A stretch of 33,414 nucleotides of DNA from Actinophytocola sp036555685 (GCF_036555685.1 NZ_DATBKY010000295.1:1-33414); one strand, 5' to 3'; positions 21,713 to 30,698 are shown, numbered from the stretch's first letter. Notes: a model not told the origin generated them from the sequence alone. Made by a program: numbers and translations.

Positions 21713-23973
21713 CCACGACCGCGGGAATCGACACCGTCGCGCTGGCCGCCGAGACGCCGGATGTCGCCCAGCCCTACCGGGAGCTCGGCCTCAAGGACGA
21801 CGAGTACGCGCGCATCCGCGAGATCCTCGGCCGCCGGCCGACCGACGCGGAGCTCGCCATGTACTCGGTGATGTGGTCGGAGCACTGTTCCTACAAGTCG
21901 TCCAAGGTCCACCTGCGGTACTTCGGCGAGACGACGACCGACGAGATGCGTGCCTCGATGCTCGCGGGCATCGGCGAGAACGCGGGCGTGGTCGACATCG
22001 GCGACGGCTGGGCGGTCACGTTCAAGGTCGAGTCGCACAACCATCCGTCCTATGTGGAGCCCTATCAGGGCGCGGCGACCGGCGTCGGCGGCATCGTGCG
22101 CGACATCCTCGCGATGGGTGCCCGCCCGCTGGCGGTCATGGACCCGCTGCGGTTCGGTGCCGCGGACGCGCCGGACACCCGCCGCGTGCTGCCCGGTGTG
22201 GTGGCCGGCATCGGCGGGTACGGCAACTGCCTCGGCCTGCCGAACATCGGCGGCGAGGTCGTCTTCGACCCGTCGTACCAGGGCAACCCGCTGGTCAACG
22301 CGCTGTGCGTGGGCGCGATGCGCGCGGAGGACCTGCACCTCGCGCACGCGTCGGGGACCGGCAACAAGGTCATGCTGTTCGGTGCGCGCACGGGGCTGGA
22401 CGGGATCGGCGGCGTGTCGGTGCTCGCCTCGGACACGTTCGCCGCCGGCGACGCGGCCGAGGGCGGCAGCGGGCGCAAGAAGCTGCCGAGCGTGCAGGTC
22501 GGCGACCCGTTCACCGAGAAGGTGCTGATCGAGTGCTGCCTGGAGCTGTTCGGTGCGGGCGTCGTCGTCGGCATCCAGGACCTGGGCGGCGCGGGCCTGT
22601 CGTGCGCGACGTCGGAGCTGGCGTCGGCCGGTGACGGCGGCATGCACGTCGCGCTGGAGCGGGTCCCGTTGCGGGCCACGGGGATGACGCCCGCGGAGAT
22701 CCTCTCGTCGGAGTCGCAGGAGCGGATGTGCGCGGTGGTCCGGCCGTCCGATGTGGACGCGTTCCTGCGGGTGTGCGCGAAGTGGGACGTGACGGCCACC
22801 GAGATCGGCGAGGTCACCACCGGCGACCGGCTGGTGATCACGTGGCACGGCGAGACCGTCGTGGACGTGCCGCCGCGGACCGTCGCGCACGAGGGACCGG
22901 TGTACTCGCGGCCGGTCGCCCGCCCGGCTTCGCAGGACGCGCTGGTCGCGGACTCGCCGTCCGCCTTGGCGCGACCTGCTGACCTGCGGGCGGAGATCCT
23001 GCGGATGGCCGGCTCGCCGAACCTGGCGTCGCGGCGGTGGGTCACCGAGCAGTACGACCGGTACGTGCGGGGCGGGACGGTGCTCGCGCAGCCCGCGGAC
23101 GCGGGCATGATCCGCATCGACGAGGCGACCGGCCGTGGTGTGGCGATCTCGTGCGACTGCAACGGCCGGTTCGTGCGGCTGGACCCGTACGTGGGCACGC
23201 AGCTGGCCCTCGCGGAGGCGTACCGGAACGTGTCCGCATCGGGCGCGCGGCCGGTGGCGGTGACGAACTGCCTCAACTTCGGCTCGCCCGAGGACCCGGG
23301 CGTGATGTGGCAGTTCGAGCAGGCGGTGCGCGGCCTGGCGGACGGCTGCGCGGCGCTGGGCATCCCGGTGACCGGGGGCAACGTGAGCTTCTACAACCAG
23401 ACCGGTACGACGGCGATCCTGCCGACCCCGGTCGTCGGCGTGCTCGGCGTGATCGACGACGTGCGGGACCGGATCCCGACCGGCCTCGGCGCCCCGGGCT
23501 CGGCGCTGCTGTTGCTGGGGTCCACCGGGGACGAGTTCGGTGGCTCGGAGTGGGCACACGTGGTGCACGGCCACCTGGGCGGGCGACCGCCGGCCGTGTC
23601 CCTGGAGCGCGAGCGCGTGCTCGGCTCGGTGCTCCGGTCGGGCAGCGTGGCGGCGGCCCACGACCTGTCCGAGGGCGGGCTGGCGCAGGCGCTGGTGGAG
23701 GCGTGCCTGCTGTCGGGCCGCGGCGCTCGGGTGTCGTTGCCCGGTGACCCGTTCGTGGCGCTGTTCAGCGAGTCGTCGGCGCGCGTGCTCGTGTCGGTGC
23801 CCCCGGCGCAGCTCGCCGCGTTCACGTCGCGGTGCGAGTCGGCCGGCCTGCCGTGGACGTCGCTCGGCACGGTCGAGTCGTCGGACGCGCTGGCGATCGA
23901 GGGGCTGGACCCGCTGCCGCTGCCCGAGCTGCGCGCGGTCTGGGAGGCGACGCTGCCGGCCCTGTTCGACTAG
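21709..23973 (+). CDS. purL: FGAM synthase large subunit PurL (small-type)
   Basis: The product is 754 residues, the normal length for the PurS/PurQ-dependent PurL. It uses ATP and ammonia to convert FGAR to FGAM. Family text includes MWSEHCSYKSSKVHLRYF, FKVESHNHPSYVEPYQGAATGVGGIVRDI with the catalytic His region, GIQDLGGAGLSCATSELA and, in the second half, NCLNFGSPEDPGVMWQF and AAHDLSEGGLAQALVE. It overlaps purQ by four bases. At the 3' end its TAG shares bases with the stop of the convergent gene (CTAG, 23970-23973), leaving no room for a terminator between them. Confidence 0.95.
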   Translation: MTTTAGIDTVALAAETPDVAQPYRELGLKDDEYARIREILGRRPTDAELAMYSVMWSEHCSYKSSKVHLRYFGETTTDEMRASMLAGIGENAGVVDIGDGWAVTFKVESHNHPSYVEPYQGAATGVGGIVRDILAMGARPLAVMDPLRFGAADAPDTRRVLPGVVAGIGGYGNCLGLPNIGGEVVFDPSYQGNPLVNALCVGAMRAEDLHLAHASGTGNKVMLFGARTGLDGIGGVSVLASDTFAAGDAAEGGSGRKKLPSVQVGDPFTEKVLIECCLELFGAGVVVGIQDLGGAGLSCATSELASAGDGGMHVALERVPLRATGMTPAEILSSESQERMCAVVRPSDVDAFLRVCAKWDVTATEIGEVTTGDRLVITWHGETVVDVPPRTVAHEGPVYSRPVARPASQDALVADSPSALARPADLRAEILRMAGSPNLASRRWVTEQYDRYVRGGTVLAQPADAGMIRIDEATGRGVAISCDCNGRFVRLDPYVGTQLALAEAYRNVSASGARPVAVTNCLNFGSPEDPGVMWQFEQAVRGLADGCAALGIPVTGGNVSFYNQTGTTAILPTPVVGVLGVIDDVRDRIPTGLGAPGSALLLLGSTGDEFGGSEWAHVVHGHLGGRPPAVSLERERVLGSVLRSGSVAAAHDLSEGGLAQALVEACLLSGRGARVSLPGDPFVALFSESSARVLVSVPPAQLAAFTSRCESAGLPWTSLGTVESSDALAIEGLDPLPLPELRAVWEATLPALFD

Positions 23974-24365
23974 TCGTCGAGGTCGTCGGCGGTGCAGTTG
24001 TCGATGCCGGGCAGGCGGTTCGTCGGGCAGGTGAGGAACCAGCTGGCCACCCACCCGCGGTTGCCGCTGGGCGCGTCGACGTAGACCCACCACGAGTTGC
24101 GGCCGACGAGCTGGCCGCGGTTCTGGCAGATGGGGTAGAGCTTGTTGCCGGGCCGCAGTCCCATCAGGACGCTGGGGCAGTTGCCGGTACCGGGCTCCTG
24201 GGCGCAGGCGGAGTCACCGTTCCGGAGGGAGACGCCGGACTCGCGGACGCTGTAGGAGCCGGGGATGTACTCGGACCCGTCGGCGTTCGGCTCGCAGGCG
24301 GACGTCGCCAACGTGATCGCCACCGTGAGCAGGACCGCCGCCCCCACGACCACCCCACGACGCAT
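23970..24365 (-). CDS. Secreted SH3-like small protein
   Basis: The product has 131 residues. A signal peptide is clear (MRRGVVVGAAVLLTVAITLA then TSAC); the cysteine could be a lipid-attachment site, but Thr at -3 is atypical for a lipobox. The mature part has bacterial-SH3-like wording (VRESGVSLRNGDSA, GLRPGNKLYPICQNRGQLVGRNSWWVYVDAPSGNRGWVASWFLTC) and several cysteines, suggesting disulfides and wall or peptide binding. ATG 24365 is supported by GGGAGG seven bases upstream; GTG 24383 is an in-frame alternative. It is convergent with purL, and the stop codons overlap. Confidence 0.72.
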   Translation of the reverse strand: MRRGVVVGAAVLLTVAITLATSACEPNADGSEYIPGSYSVRESGVSLRNGDSACAQEPGTGNCPSVLMGLRPGNKLYPICQNRGQLVGRNSWWVYVDAPSGNRGWVASWFLTCPTNRLPGIDNCTADDLDD

Positions 24366-24443
24366 CGCCCAGCCTCCCGCCACGCCGCGTACACCGCCCT
24401 GGTGATCGCAAAGTCACCCACATGCGTGACGGGGCTGTCAAGA

Positions 24444-25610
24444 TCAGGAGCGGACCAGGCCGCGCTCCTCGTCGCGGGAGGTGTCCACCCGCCAGCCGGG
24501 CGGGAGGTGGTTCCGGTGGTGGAGCGACACGGTCATGCCGATGGTCCGGCCGGTGAGCCCGTCGCCCGACACGCGCAGGTCCAGGTCGCCCGAGAACGTG
24601 GCCTCGGTGAAGTCCACGTTGCGGTCGAAGACGGCGTCCCGGAACGAGACCCCATCGTCCCAAGTGGACGACGCGAACTTCGTGTCCCCGTGGAAGGCGG
24701 TGTTCGCGAAGTCCACGAAGTCGTGCGCGGTGAACCGGCTGAACCACGACTTCTGGTGGAACGTCGTGTCGTGCGCGTAGAGCCGGCCCCAGCTACGGCT
24801 GCCGGTGAACCACGCGTGCTTGCGGAACTCGCAGTGGTGGAACGAGTTCGACTCGTACAGGTTCAGCTCCCGCGCCCGCAGCTGGCCGATCACCTTGCCG
24901 GACACGTCGAAGTACTCCAGCGTCGCGCCGTGCAGGTCCAGGTCGTACTCCTTGGGATCAGGCGAGTCCGCGTCGGGCAGCAGGTCCGCGATCAGCCGCT
25001 GCGCGGTCAGCCGCACCTGAAGCCAGCGGTCCGCCTCCGCGCGATCCATCCCCTGAGTTGTCTCGCCACGCCGGGCGGCGTGCCGATAGTGGTCGAAGGG
25101 CCGGCGCAGGTACGAGCAGATCACGTCCAGCACGTCCTGGGTGTACTCCGGCCGGCCGCGCGCCAGGCCGGCCAGCGCGTGCAGCGCGCCCACCCGGACC
25201 TGGTCCGCGTCGGCGCCGAGCAGCTCGACCGCACGCAGGAACCGCTCGTCCGCGGCGCGCTTCCGGTCGTGCTCCGCCCGCTCGCTCTCCAGGTCCTGCC
25301 GAGCCTTCTCGAGGCCCTTCCGTTCCTCGTCGACCCGCCGCCTGCGGTCGTTGAGCCACAAGGCGTACAGCGCCACGACCGCGCCGCCGGCCAGGCCGCC
25401 GGTCTTCAGCGCCTCGCCCCGGTCGACGCCGGTGCCGGTGAGGAGCCAGCCGGCGACCAGGGCCATCGTGGCTACCGCGAACAGGATCGTGGCGCCCAGC
25501 CGCATGTTCTCTCGCGTGGTGTTCGACCGGCCGAACACGTTCCCGAGCGACCACACGCCGATGCCGCCGGCCAGAGTCAGCGCACCGACGACGAAGAAGA
25601 CGACGTTCAT
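24444..25610 (-). CDS. Membrane protein with pentapeptide-like repeats
   Basis: The product has 388 residues. Three hydrophobic segments occupy ~3-24, 39-60 and 70-87. A charged, probably coiled-coil helix follows (~88-125, NDRRRRVDEERKGLEKARQD). Next comes an Arg-rich helical region typical of this actinobacterial family (RFLRAVELLGADADQVRVGALHALAGLAR). The C-terminal third is a set of quasi-repeats with phenylalanine spacing (FHHCEFRKHAWF, FVDFANTAFHGDTKF, VSFRDAVFDRNVDFTEATF), read as a pentapeptide-repeat right-handed helix. The function of these membrane-anchored proteins is unknown. The start is ATG 25610, 38 bp after the stop of the upstream gene in the same direction, so co-transcription is likely. 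Confidence 0.72.
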   Translation of the reverse strand: MNVVFFVVGALTLAGGIGVWSLGNVFGRSNTTRENMRLGATILFAVATMALVAGWLLTGTGVDRGEALKTGGLAGGAVVALYALWLNDRRRRVDEERKGLEKARQDLESERAEHDRKRAADERFLRAVELLGADADQVRVGALHALAGLARGRPEYTQDVLDVICSYLRRPFDHYRHAARRGETTQGMDRAEADRWLQVRLTAQRLIADLLPDADSPDPKEYDLDLHGATLEYFDVSGKVIGQLRARELNLYESNSFHHCEFRKHAWFTGSRSWGRLYAHDTTFHQKSWFSRFTAHDFVDFANTAFHGDTKFASSTWDDGVSFRDAVFDRNVDFTEATFSGDLDLRVSGDGLTGRTIGMTVSLHHRNHLPPGWRVDTSRDEERGLVRS

Positions 25611-25648
25611 CGGTCACGCCAACGGCCGGCCGGCGGCATCGCCATCGG

Positions 25649-26725
25649 TCAGAACGCGTAGAAGGTGAAGATGCACCATCCGCCGTCCTCGAGGAACGCG
25701 CTGGTGCGGGCGGCCGACGTCGGCGCCCCGTTCAGTGTGCCTTTGAGATCGACACCGATGTACTCGGACTGGGACTCCATGCCGGACGTGTCCATCTGCA
25801 GGCTCGCCTTGCCCCCGACCGCGTCGTCGATGTCGCCCTGGCTCGTGCTGTCCGGGCAGAGCTTGCTCTTCGCGCCGGCCGCGTCGCCGCCGTTGACCTG
25901 GTCGAGGAAGCCCTGGACGAACTGCTCGCCCTCGGTGCCCGAACCACCGCTGCCGCCGCTGCCGCCGCCGGTCGACGGCGGGTCGCTGGGCTCGCTCGGC
26001 CCGCTCGGCGGCGTCGGCAGGTCGCCGCCGCCACCCGAGACCGCGATGTTGTCCCAGCACCAGTCCTTGCCGTCCTTGACGACCGTGAGCTCGTAGTCGG
26101 CGTGGTCGCCGTCGACGGCGATGTCGACCGTCGCGACGGCCTTGTCGCCGCCCTGGTCCTTCGTGTCCTTCAGCTCTGCGCCGGAGATCTGGTCGATGTC
26201 GTCGATCGCGTCGTTGACGTCGGACTTCGCGCCGGAGCACGTGAGGTCCCGCAGCGCGTCCGCGTCCTTGTCGTCGGCGGCCTTGACCAGCTCGTCGATG
26301 AACGCGTCGGCCCCGCTGTCCTTCGTGGACGAAGGGGTCGAGCCGCCGCCCGCGTTGTTCTTGTCGTCACTGAGGAAGAAGCCGGGCGCGACGAAGCCGG
26401 TGATGCCCAGGCCGCCGAGCAGCAGCACGACGATCGCCACGACGGCGACGATCATGCCGGTGTTCTTCTTCGGCGGCGGGGGTGGGCCGTAGCCGCCGTA
26501 CTGTCCACCCGGGAACCCGCCGTACTGCGGGTACTGCGCGGTCGGGTCGTACCCGCCGTACTGGCCCGCCTGCTGCGGATAGCCACCGGTCGGCGTCTGG
26601 GGCGGTTGCTGATAGCCCCCGTACTGGCCGGGCTGTTGCGGACCGGGGCCGTACTGGCCGGGCTGCTGGCCCTGGCCGTACGGGTCGGGCTGCTGACCGT
26701 ACGGCTGCTGCGGTGGGTACGTCAT
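25649..26725 (-). CDS. Tyr/Gln/Gly/Pro-rich single-pass membrane protein with two tandem outer domains
   Basis: The product has 358 residues. Residues 1-~87 are cytosolic low-complexity repeats (PYGQQ, GQYG, QYGGY), followed by KKNTG and one membrane helix (MIVAVVAIVVLLLGGLGITGFVAPGFF). Outside are two related ~100-residue units separated by a Pro/Ser/Gly linker. The first opens FIDELVKAADDKDADALRDLTC and ends KDWCWDNIAV; the second opens FVQGFLDQVNGGDAAGAKSKLC and ends GGWCIFTFYAF. Each has two cysteines, likely a disulfide. The pattern resembles DUF4878/DUF4333-like surface domains. GGGGAGGG before ATG 26725 supports the start. The function is unknown; a sensor or scaffold at the cell surface is possible. 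Confidence 0.7.
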   Translation of the reverse strand: MTYPPQQPYGQQPDPYGQGQQPGQYGPGPQQPGQYGGYQQPPQTPTGGYPQQAGQYGGYDPTAQYPQYGGFPGGQYGGYGPPPPPKKNTGMIVAVVAIVVLLLGGLGITGFVAPGFFLSDDKNNAGGGSTPSSTKDSGADAFIDELVKAADDKDADALRDLTCSGAKSDVNDAIDDIDQISGAELKDTKDQGGDKAVATVDIAVDGDHADYELTVVKDGKDWCWDNIAVSGGGGDLPTPPSGPSEPSDPPSTGGGSGGSGGSGTEGEQFVQGFLDQVNGGDAAGAKSKLCPDSTSQGDIDDAVGGKASLQMDTSGMESQSEYIGVDLKGTLNGAPTSAARTSAFLEDGGWCIFTFYAF

Positions 26726-26820
26726 CCTGCGATTCCCTCCCCGGAGAACATGTCTCTGCCCGAAAGTCCGACGTGCCCACGGAGGACTCCGTTCCCGACT
26801 CACGCCGGAGCTTAAAGGGA

Positions 26821-26863
26821 CGAAGGGGGCCTTCGCTCCAGTGGTGGGCGAAAGCCCCCTTCG
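26821..26863 (-). terminator. Strong terminator hairpin after the GH25 gene
   Basis: CGAAGGGGGCCTTCG (26821-26835) pairs with CGAAAGCCCCCTTCG (26849-26863), a 15-base stem with one mismatch. On the minus strand it is followed by TCCCTTTAAG, and it lies 20 bases beyond the GH25 stop codon. Confidence 0.75.
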
Positions 26864-26882
26864 CAGAGGGTCGAACCGTTTG

Positions 26883-27743
26883 TCAGTCGTGGTTGGTGGC
26901 GAACACCTGCAGCCGGCTGTAGTCACCGTTGAAGGTGTTCTGGTCGATCGGCGAAGAGCTGTACTGCCACACCGTGTAGAAGCCCCAGTTGTACGGCAGC
27001 GTGCCCGGCGCGGACGCGTACCGCGCGACCCACAGCGGGTTCGTGCTGCTGAAGTCGCCGCTGACGCACTGGCTCCACCAGCTCGTCGACGTGTAGATCG
27101 CCGGGTACTTGTTCCACCTGGCCTTGTACGTGTTGCTGAAGTCCAGGATCCACTGGGTCATCGCGGCCTTGGACAGGCCGTAGCACGTCGAGCCGTACGG
27201 GTTGTACTCCATGTCCAGCGCGCCCGGCAGGGTCTTGCCGTCCGCGGACCAGCCACCGCCGTGCGCGCTGAAGTAGTTCGCCTGGGTGGCGCCACTCGAC
27301 GTGTTCGGGGTGGCGAAGTGGTACGCCCCGCGGATGAAGCCCTGGTTGTAGGAGCCGTTGTACTGCTGGTTGAAGTACGGGTTGGTGTAGTTCGTGTTCT
27401 CGGTGGCCTTCACCCAGACGAAACGCTTGCCGGCGTTCCACTGGGCGGCCCAGTCCACGTTGCCCTGCCAGCCGCTGACGTCGATGCCCGACACGGAGGC
27501 CAGCACGCCGACGTCGGCCGGGTTGACGGTACGGGGCATCTGCGCGACACCCTCGTGCTTGCGGATCTGGGAACCCATCGGGTGGTCGTACTTCTTCACC
27601 ATCGCGTCGACCGATGAGTGACCGCCGGCAGGGGAGGCGGTCTGGTCGGCCAGAGCCGGGGCGGCGACCCCGGCGAGTAGCAAGCTTGCGGCCGCAGCGG
27701 CCACGATCAGTCCGCGACGCCGGTCGCGGAGGAAACGGATCAT
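26883..27743 (-). CDS. Secreted GH25 muramidase (lysozyme)
   Basis: The product has 286 residues. A Sec signal peptide (basic MIRFLRDRRR, hydrophobic core, cleavage after APALA at residue 32) precedes a ~50-residue linker. The GH25 domain runs from ~85 to the end: GIDVSGWQGNVDW (D88), FVWVKATENTNYTNPYF, GAYHFATP and the catalytic pair LDMEYNP (D177, E179). GH25 enzymes cleave the glycan of peptidoglycan. Two cysteines (in STCYG and SQCVSG) probably pair outside the cell. The start is ATG 27743, with a purine-rich GGAAAGGG upstream. This is the second wall-cleaving enzyme in the window besides the T7SS-type transglycosylase. Confidence 0.9.
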   Translation of the reverse strand: MIRFLRDRRRGLIVAAAAASLLLAGVAAPALADQTASPAGGHSSVDAMVKKYDHPMGSQIRKHEGVAQMPRTVNPADVGVLASVSGIDVSGWQGNVDWAAQWNAGKRFVWVKATENTNYTNPYFNQQYNGSYNQGFIRGAYHFATPNTSSGATQANYFSAHGGGWSADGKTLPGALDMEYNPYGSTCYGLSKAAMTQWILDFSNTYKARWNKYPAIYTSTSWWSQCVSGDFSSTNPLWVARYASAPGTLPYNWGFYTVWQYSSSPIDQNTFNGDYSRLQVFATNHD

Positions 27744-28063
27744 GTGAAAACGCCCTTTCCGAATCGCCCTCGCGTAAGCAGCTCACGGGCCGGAGCTGCC
27801 AAGATACCGATTGTGGTCGCGAACTGGCGATTTGTCACGCCTTCCGGTGAATTAGTAACGGCGAATCCGATAACGTTTTGAGTGGCCGATCGTTGAACCA
27901 GTGGCGAGCCCTAAGCTCGGCGGCGGCGATCCGGGCCGGTGACGATCGGCTCGTGACCGGTGCTGACGGTCAGGAAGCGATCGTGGACGGAGTGTGATCG
28001 TCGCCGTATCCTTCGGGGTACCTCGAGCAGGCTGTCCGACCAACTGTGCCGGAAGGTGTGACG
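27744..28063. other. Divergent intergenic region between muramidase and c-di-GMP gene
   Basis: This 320-bp gap holds no convincing gene. It is the most AT-rich non-coding part near this end (about 27800-27900) and must carry both divergent promoters, but I could not assign -35/-10 pairs with confidence. An imperfect palindrome at 27937-27959 (arms CGGTGACGA and TCGTGACCG around TCGGC) is a candidate operator. Confidence 0.4.
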
Positions 28064-30136
28064 GTGGCAGGCGCGAAAAGGTCTGGCCGCGAGGAATTCG
28101 TCGCGGCGTGGGCCAGTGCGCTCTCAGAGACCGCGTTCGTGGCCGCCGAACGCGGCGAGCTCCACGATCGGCTCGACAGGTACACCGACGTGCTACTCAC
28201 CGCGGTGGCAGACGAGGTCTGGGAACCCACGCACGCGCAGTGGGTCGGCGCGGAGATCGTCCGCCAGCGGTTCATCGCCCCCGAGGCGCTGTCCGTGACC
28301 ATGCACCTGGTCTCCGGGTTCCTGGCCGGCTCGGAGCGGCTGGACCTCGTGCAGTCCGCGCTCGCCGCCGGGTTCGTCCGGGCCTCGCAGGAGTGGATCT
28401 TCACGCAGCAGGAGTCGCTGCGCCGTTCCGTGCTCGAAGCCCGGGACAGCGCCGAGTCCGCCCGCCGCACGAGCGAGGCCCGGTTCCACGCGATGTTCAC
28501 CGACGCCGCGATCGGCATCGGCATCTGCGACACCGAGGGCACGCTGCTCGAGGTCAACCCGGCGATGGCCGCGATGCTCGACCTGCGGCCCGAGCAGATG
28601 CACGGCCGCAACCTCGTCGAGTACTACCACCCCGACGACCCGCCGACGCTGCGCCGGTACTTCAACGAGATGGTGGCCGGCGAGCGCGACCACTACCGGA
28701 TCGAACGCCGCTTCCGGAAGCGGGACGGCACGCCGCTGTGGACGAACGTCACCGTCTCCCTCGTGCGCGACGAGCGCGGCGCGCCGCAGTACCTCGTCGG
28801 CATGGTGGAGGACAACACCGAGCGCCACGTGCTGTCGGAGAAGCTGCGCCACCAGGCCAACCACGACCCGCTGACCGGGCTCAGCAACCGCGCGCTGTTC
28901 ACCGAGCAGCTGCACGCAGCGTTCGCCGCGGGCAACGGCCGGCGGATCGGGCTGTGCTACCTCGACCTGGACGGCTTCAAGGCGATCAACGACACGCTCG
29001 GCCACGTCATCGGCGACCACCTGCTCATGCAGGTCGCCGCCCGGCTGCACCGGCTCGTCGACGCGCCCGGCCGGCTGGTCGCCCGCATGGGCGGCGACGA
29101 GTTCGTCGTGCTGGTCGAGCGGACCGACGGCTTGGCGGAGCTGATCGCGCTGGCCGAGCGGATCCTCGCCGAGATGTCCGAGCCGGTCCTGATCAGCGGC
29201 CACCGGCTGACCGTGTCGGCGAGCGTGGGCATCGTGGAGCGGCCGGTGGCGACGTCCACGCCGGCGGACGCGATGCGCGATGTCGACGTGACGCTGCACT
29301 GGGCCAAGGTCGACGGCAAGAACCGCTGGGCCTGCTTCGATCCCGAGCGCAACGCACGGGAGATCGCCCGCATCACGCTGTCCGCCGCGATGCCGGCCGC
29401 CCTGAAGCGTGGCGAGTTCTACGTCGACTACCAGCCGATCGTCCGCCTCTCCGACGGCCAGCTGCTCGGCGTCGAGGCGCTCGTGCGCTGGGCGCACCCG
29501 GAGTTCGGCCGCCTCGGCCCGGACCGGTTCATCGGGCTCGCCGAGGAGACCGGGCTGATCGTGCCGCTCGGCCTGTGGGTGCTCGCGCGCGCGTGCGAGC
29601 AGGCCGTGGCGTGGGCGGCGCTGGGCGGCATCGAGCCGGTGGTGAGCGTGAACCTCGCCGCGCGGCAGGTCGCGGAGCCGGGCCTGGTCGACGACATCGC
29701 CAAGGTCCTGCGCACCGCCGGGCTGGCGCCGACGAGCCTGCAGCTGGAGCTCACCGAGAGCGCGATCATGGGCACGACGGGCGAGCCGCTCGCCGCGCTG
29801 CGCAAGCTCGCCGACATGGGCATCCGGATCGCGATCGACGACTTCGGCACCGGCTACTCGAACCTGTCCTACCTGCGGCACCTGCCCGTGCACGCGCTGA
29901 AGGTCGCCGGCTCGTTCGTCGAGGGCCTGCGCAGCGACGAGTGCGACTCGGTCGACGCGCAGATCGTGACCGCGCTGGTGTCGCTCGCGCACACGCTGAA
30001 CCTCGAGGTGATCGCCGAGGGCGTGGAGACCCGCGAGCAGGCCGACCTGCTCCGGATGATCGGCACGGAGTCAGCGCAGGGCTGGCTCTACGCCAAGCCG
30101 GGTCCGCCCGAGGAGATCAACCACTGGCTCTGCTGA
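28064..30136 (+). CDS. PAS-GGDEF-EAL cyclic di-GMP enzyme
   Basis: The product has 690 residues. Residues ~1-135 are a helical N-terminal domain of unknown type. A PAS domain (~140-265, FHAMFTDAAIGIGICDTEG) follows, then a GGDEF domain with an intact GGDEF motif (343-347, ARMGGDEFVVL) and an EAL domain (EALVRW, EAL at 471-473). The GGDEF half lacks the upstream RxxD inhibitory site. The EAL half keeps VNLAARQ, LELTES, DDFGTG, EGVET and AQGWLYAKP, but has K613-V-A instead of the usual K-I-D. It has no membrane segment. I chose GTG 28064 because GGAAGG lies seven bases upstream; GTG 28046 and 28058 are alternatives. Both synthesis and breakdown of c-di-GMP are possible. The 3' end overlaps the convergent gene by 20 bp. 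Confidence 0.9.
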   Translation: MAGAKRSGREEFVAAWASALSETAFVAAERGELHDRLDRYTDVLLTAVADEVWEPTHAQWVGAEIVRQRFIAPEALSVTMHLVSGFLAGSERLDLVQSALAAGFVRASQEWIFTQQESLRRSVLEARDSAESARRTSEARFHAMFTDAAIGIGICDTEGTLLEVNPAMAAMLDLRPEQMHGRNLVEYYHPDDPPTLRRYFNEMVAGERDHYRIERRFRKRDGTPLWTNVTVSLVRDERGAPQYLVGMVEDNTERHVLSEKLRHQANHDPLTGLSNRALFTEQLHAAFAAGNGRRIGLCYLDLDGFKAINDTLGHVIGDHLLMQVAARLHRLVDAPGRLVARMGGDEFVVLVERTDGLAELIALAERILAEMSEPVLISGHRLTVSASVGIVERPVATSTPADAMRDVDVTLHWAKVDGKNRWACFDPERNAREIARITLSAAMPAALKRGEFYVDYQPIVRLSDGQLLGVEALVRWAHPEFGRLGPDRFIGLAEETGLIVPLGLWVLARACEQAVAWAALGGIEPVVSVNLAARQVAEPGLVDDIAKVLRTAGLAPTSLQLELTESAIMGTTGEPLAALRKLADMGIRIAIDDFGTGYSNLSYLRHLPVHALKVAGSFVEGLRSDECDSVDAQIVTALVSLAHTLNLEVIAEGVETREQADLLRMIGTESAQGWLYAKPGPPEEINHWLC

Positions 30137-30692
30137 GGTGCTCGGCGGGGATCAGCGCGGCGAACGGGCCGGCCGGGTTGATCACCAGCGGGTGGCCGTG
30201 CAGCAGGGGGACCAGGTCACGGCCGGTGATCTCGCGCCACCCGGGCCACGCCGAGGGCACGTGGGCGACGGACGTGCACGCCGGGACCACGACCGTGCCC
30301 TGGCGGGTGGGGAATCCGGTCACCGCGCGGTCGCCGGGCGAGGTCGCGTAGAGCAGCAACGGTGCGCGCAGCACGGCGGCCGGCAGCGTCGACTGGTCGA
30401 CCTGACCCGAGCCGGCCAGCCGCAGCGCCCGCTCCAGGTCGCTCGCCGGGTCGGGCACGTGCGGCGCGGCCGGCGACGGGCGGTACCCGGTGTTGCGCCG
30501 GAAGGCCGCGTCGATCTCGCCACCCGCGTTCACCGGGTACGCGCCGGCCACGCCCCACGGCGGGATGTCCGCGTCCGCGTCGAAGGCCGGATCGATCACG
30601 TAGAGCCAGGTGCCGGGGTTCGCCCGCGCGCTCGCCCGCATCCGCGGGGTGATCTCCGGCGGTGCCCCGTCCCGGGCCGACTGCTCCGACAT
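30117..30692 (-). CDS. Type VII secretion system-associated protein (SseB-like end)
   Basis: The product has 191 residues with no signal peptide or membrane helix. The core PPWGVAGAYPVNAGGEI, NTGYRPSPAAP, and the DPASDLERALRLAGSGQ segment match proteins annotated in Streptomyces and relatives as T7SS-associated. The last ~90 residues (LPAAVLRAPLLLYATSP, GWREITGRDLVPLLHGHPLVINP) resemble SseB-type domains. Its role in export is not known. ATG 30692 is preceded on the minus strand by TACGAT (30704-30699), six bases upstream, so it is probably leaderless. It is divergent from the DUF3558 gene with 46 bp between start codons, and adjoins the right-hand T7SS cluster. Confidence 0.72.
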   Translation of the reverse strand: MSEQSARDGAPPEITPRMRASARANPGTWLYVIDPAFDADADIPPWGVAGAYPVNAGGEIDAAFRRNTGYRPSPAAPHVPDPASDLERALRLAGSGQVDQSTLPAAVLRAPLLLYATSPGDRAVTGFPTRQGTVVVPACTSVAHVPSAWPGWREITGRDLVPLLHGHPLVINPAGPFAALIPAEHLSRASG

Positions 30693-30698
30693 GGCCAC

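Noticed and set aside
21535..24093. Long minus-strand open frame opposite purL
   Set aside because: It is antisense to an unmistakable purL, and its product is a low-complexity Arg/His/Gly-rich sequence typical of shadow frames.
27744..28063. A ydaO-type (c-di-AMP) riboswitch upstream of the muramidase, as found before other actinobacterial wall hydrolases
   Set aside because: I could not find the conserved core sequence on the minus strand of this region.
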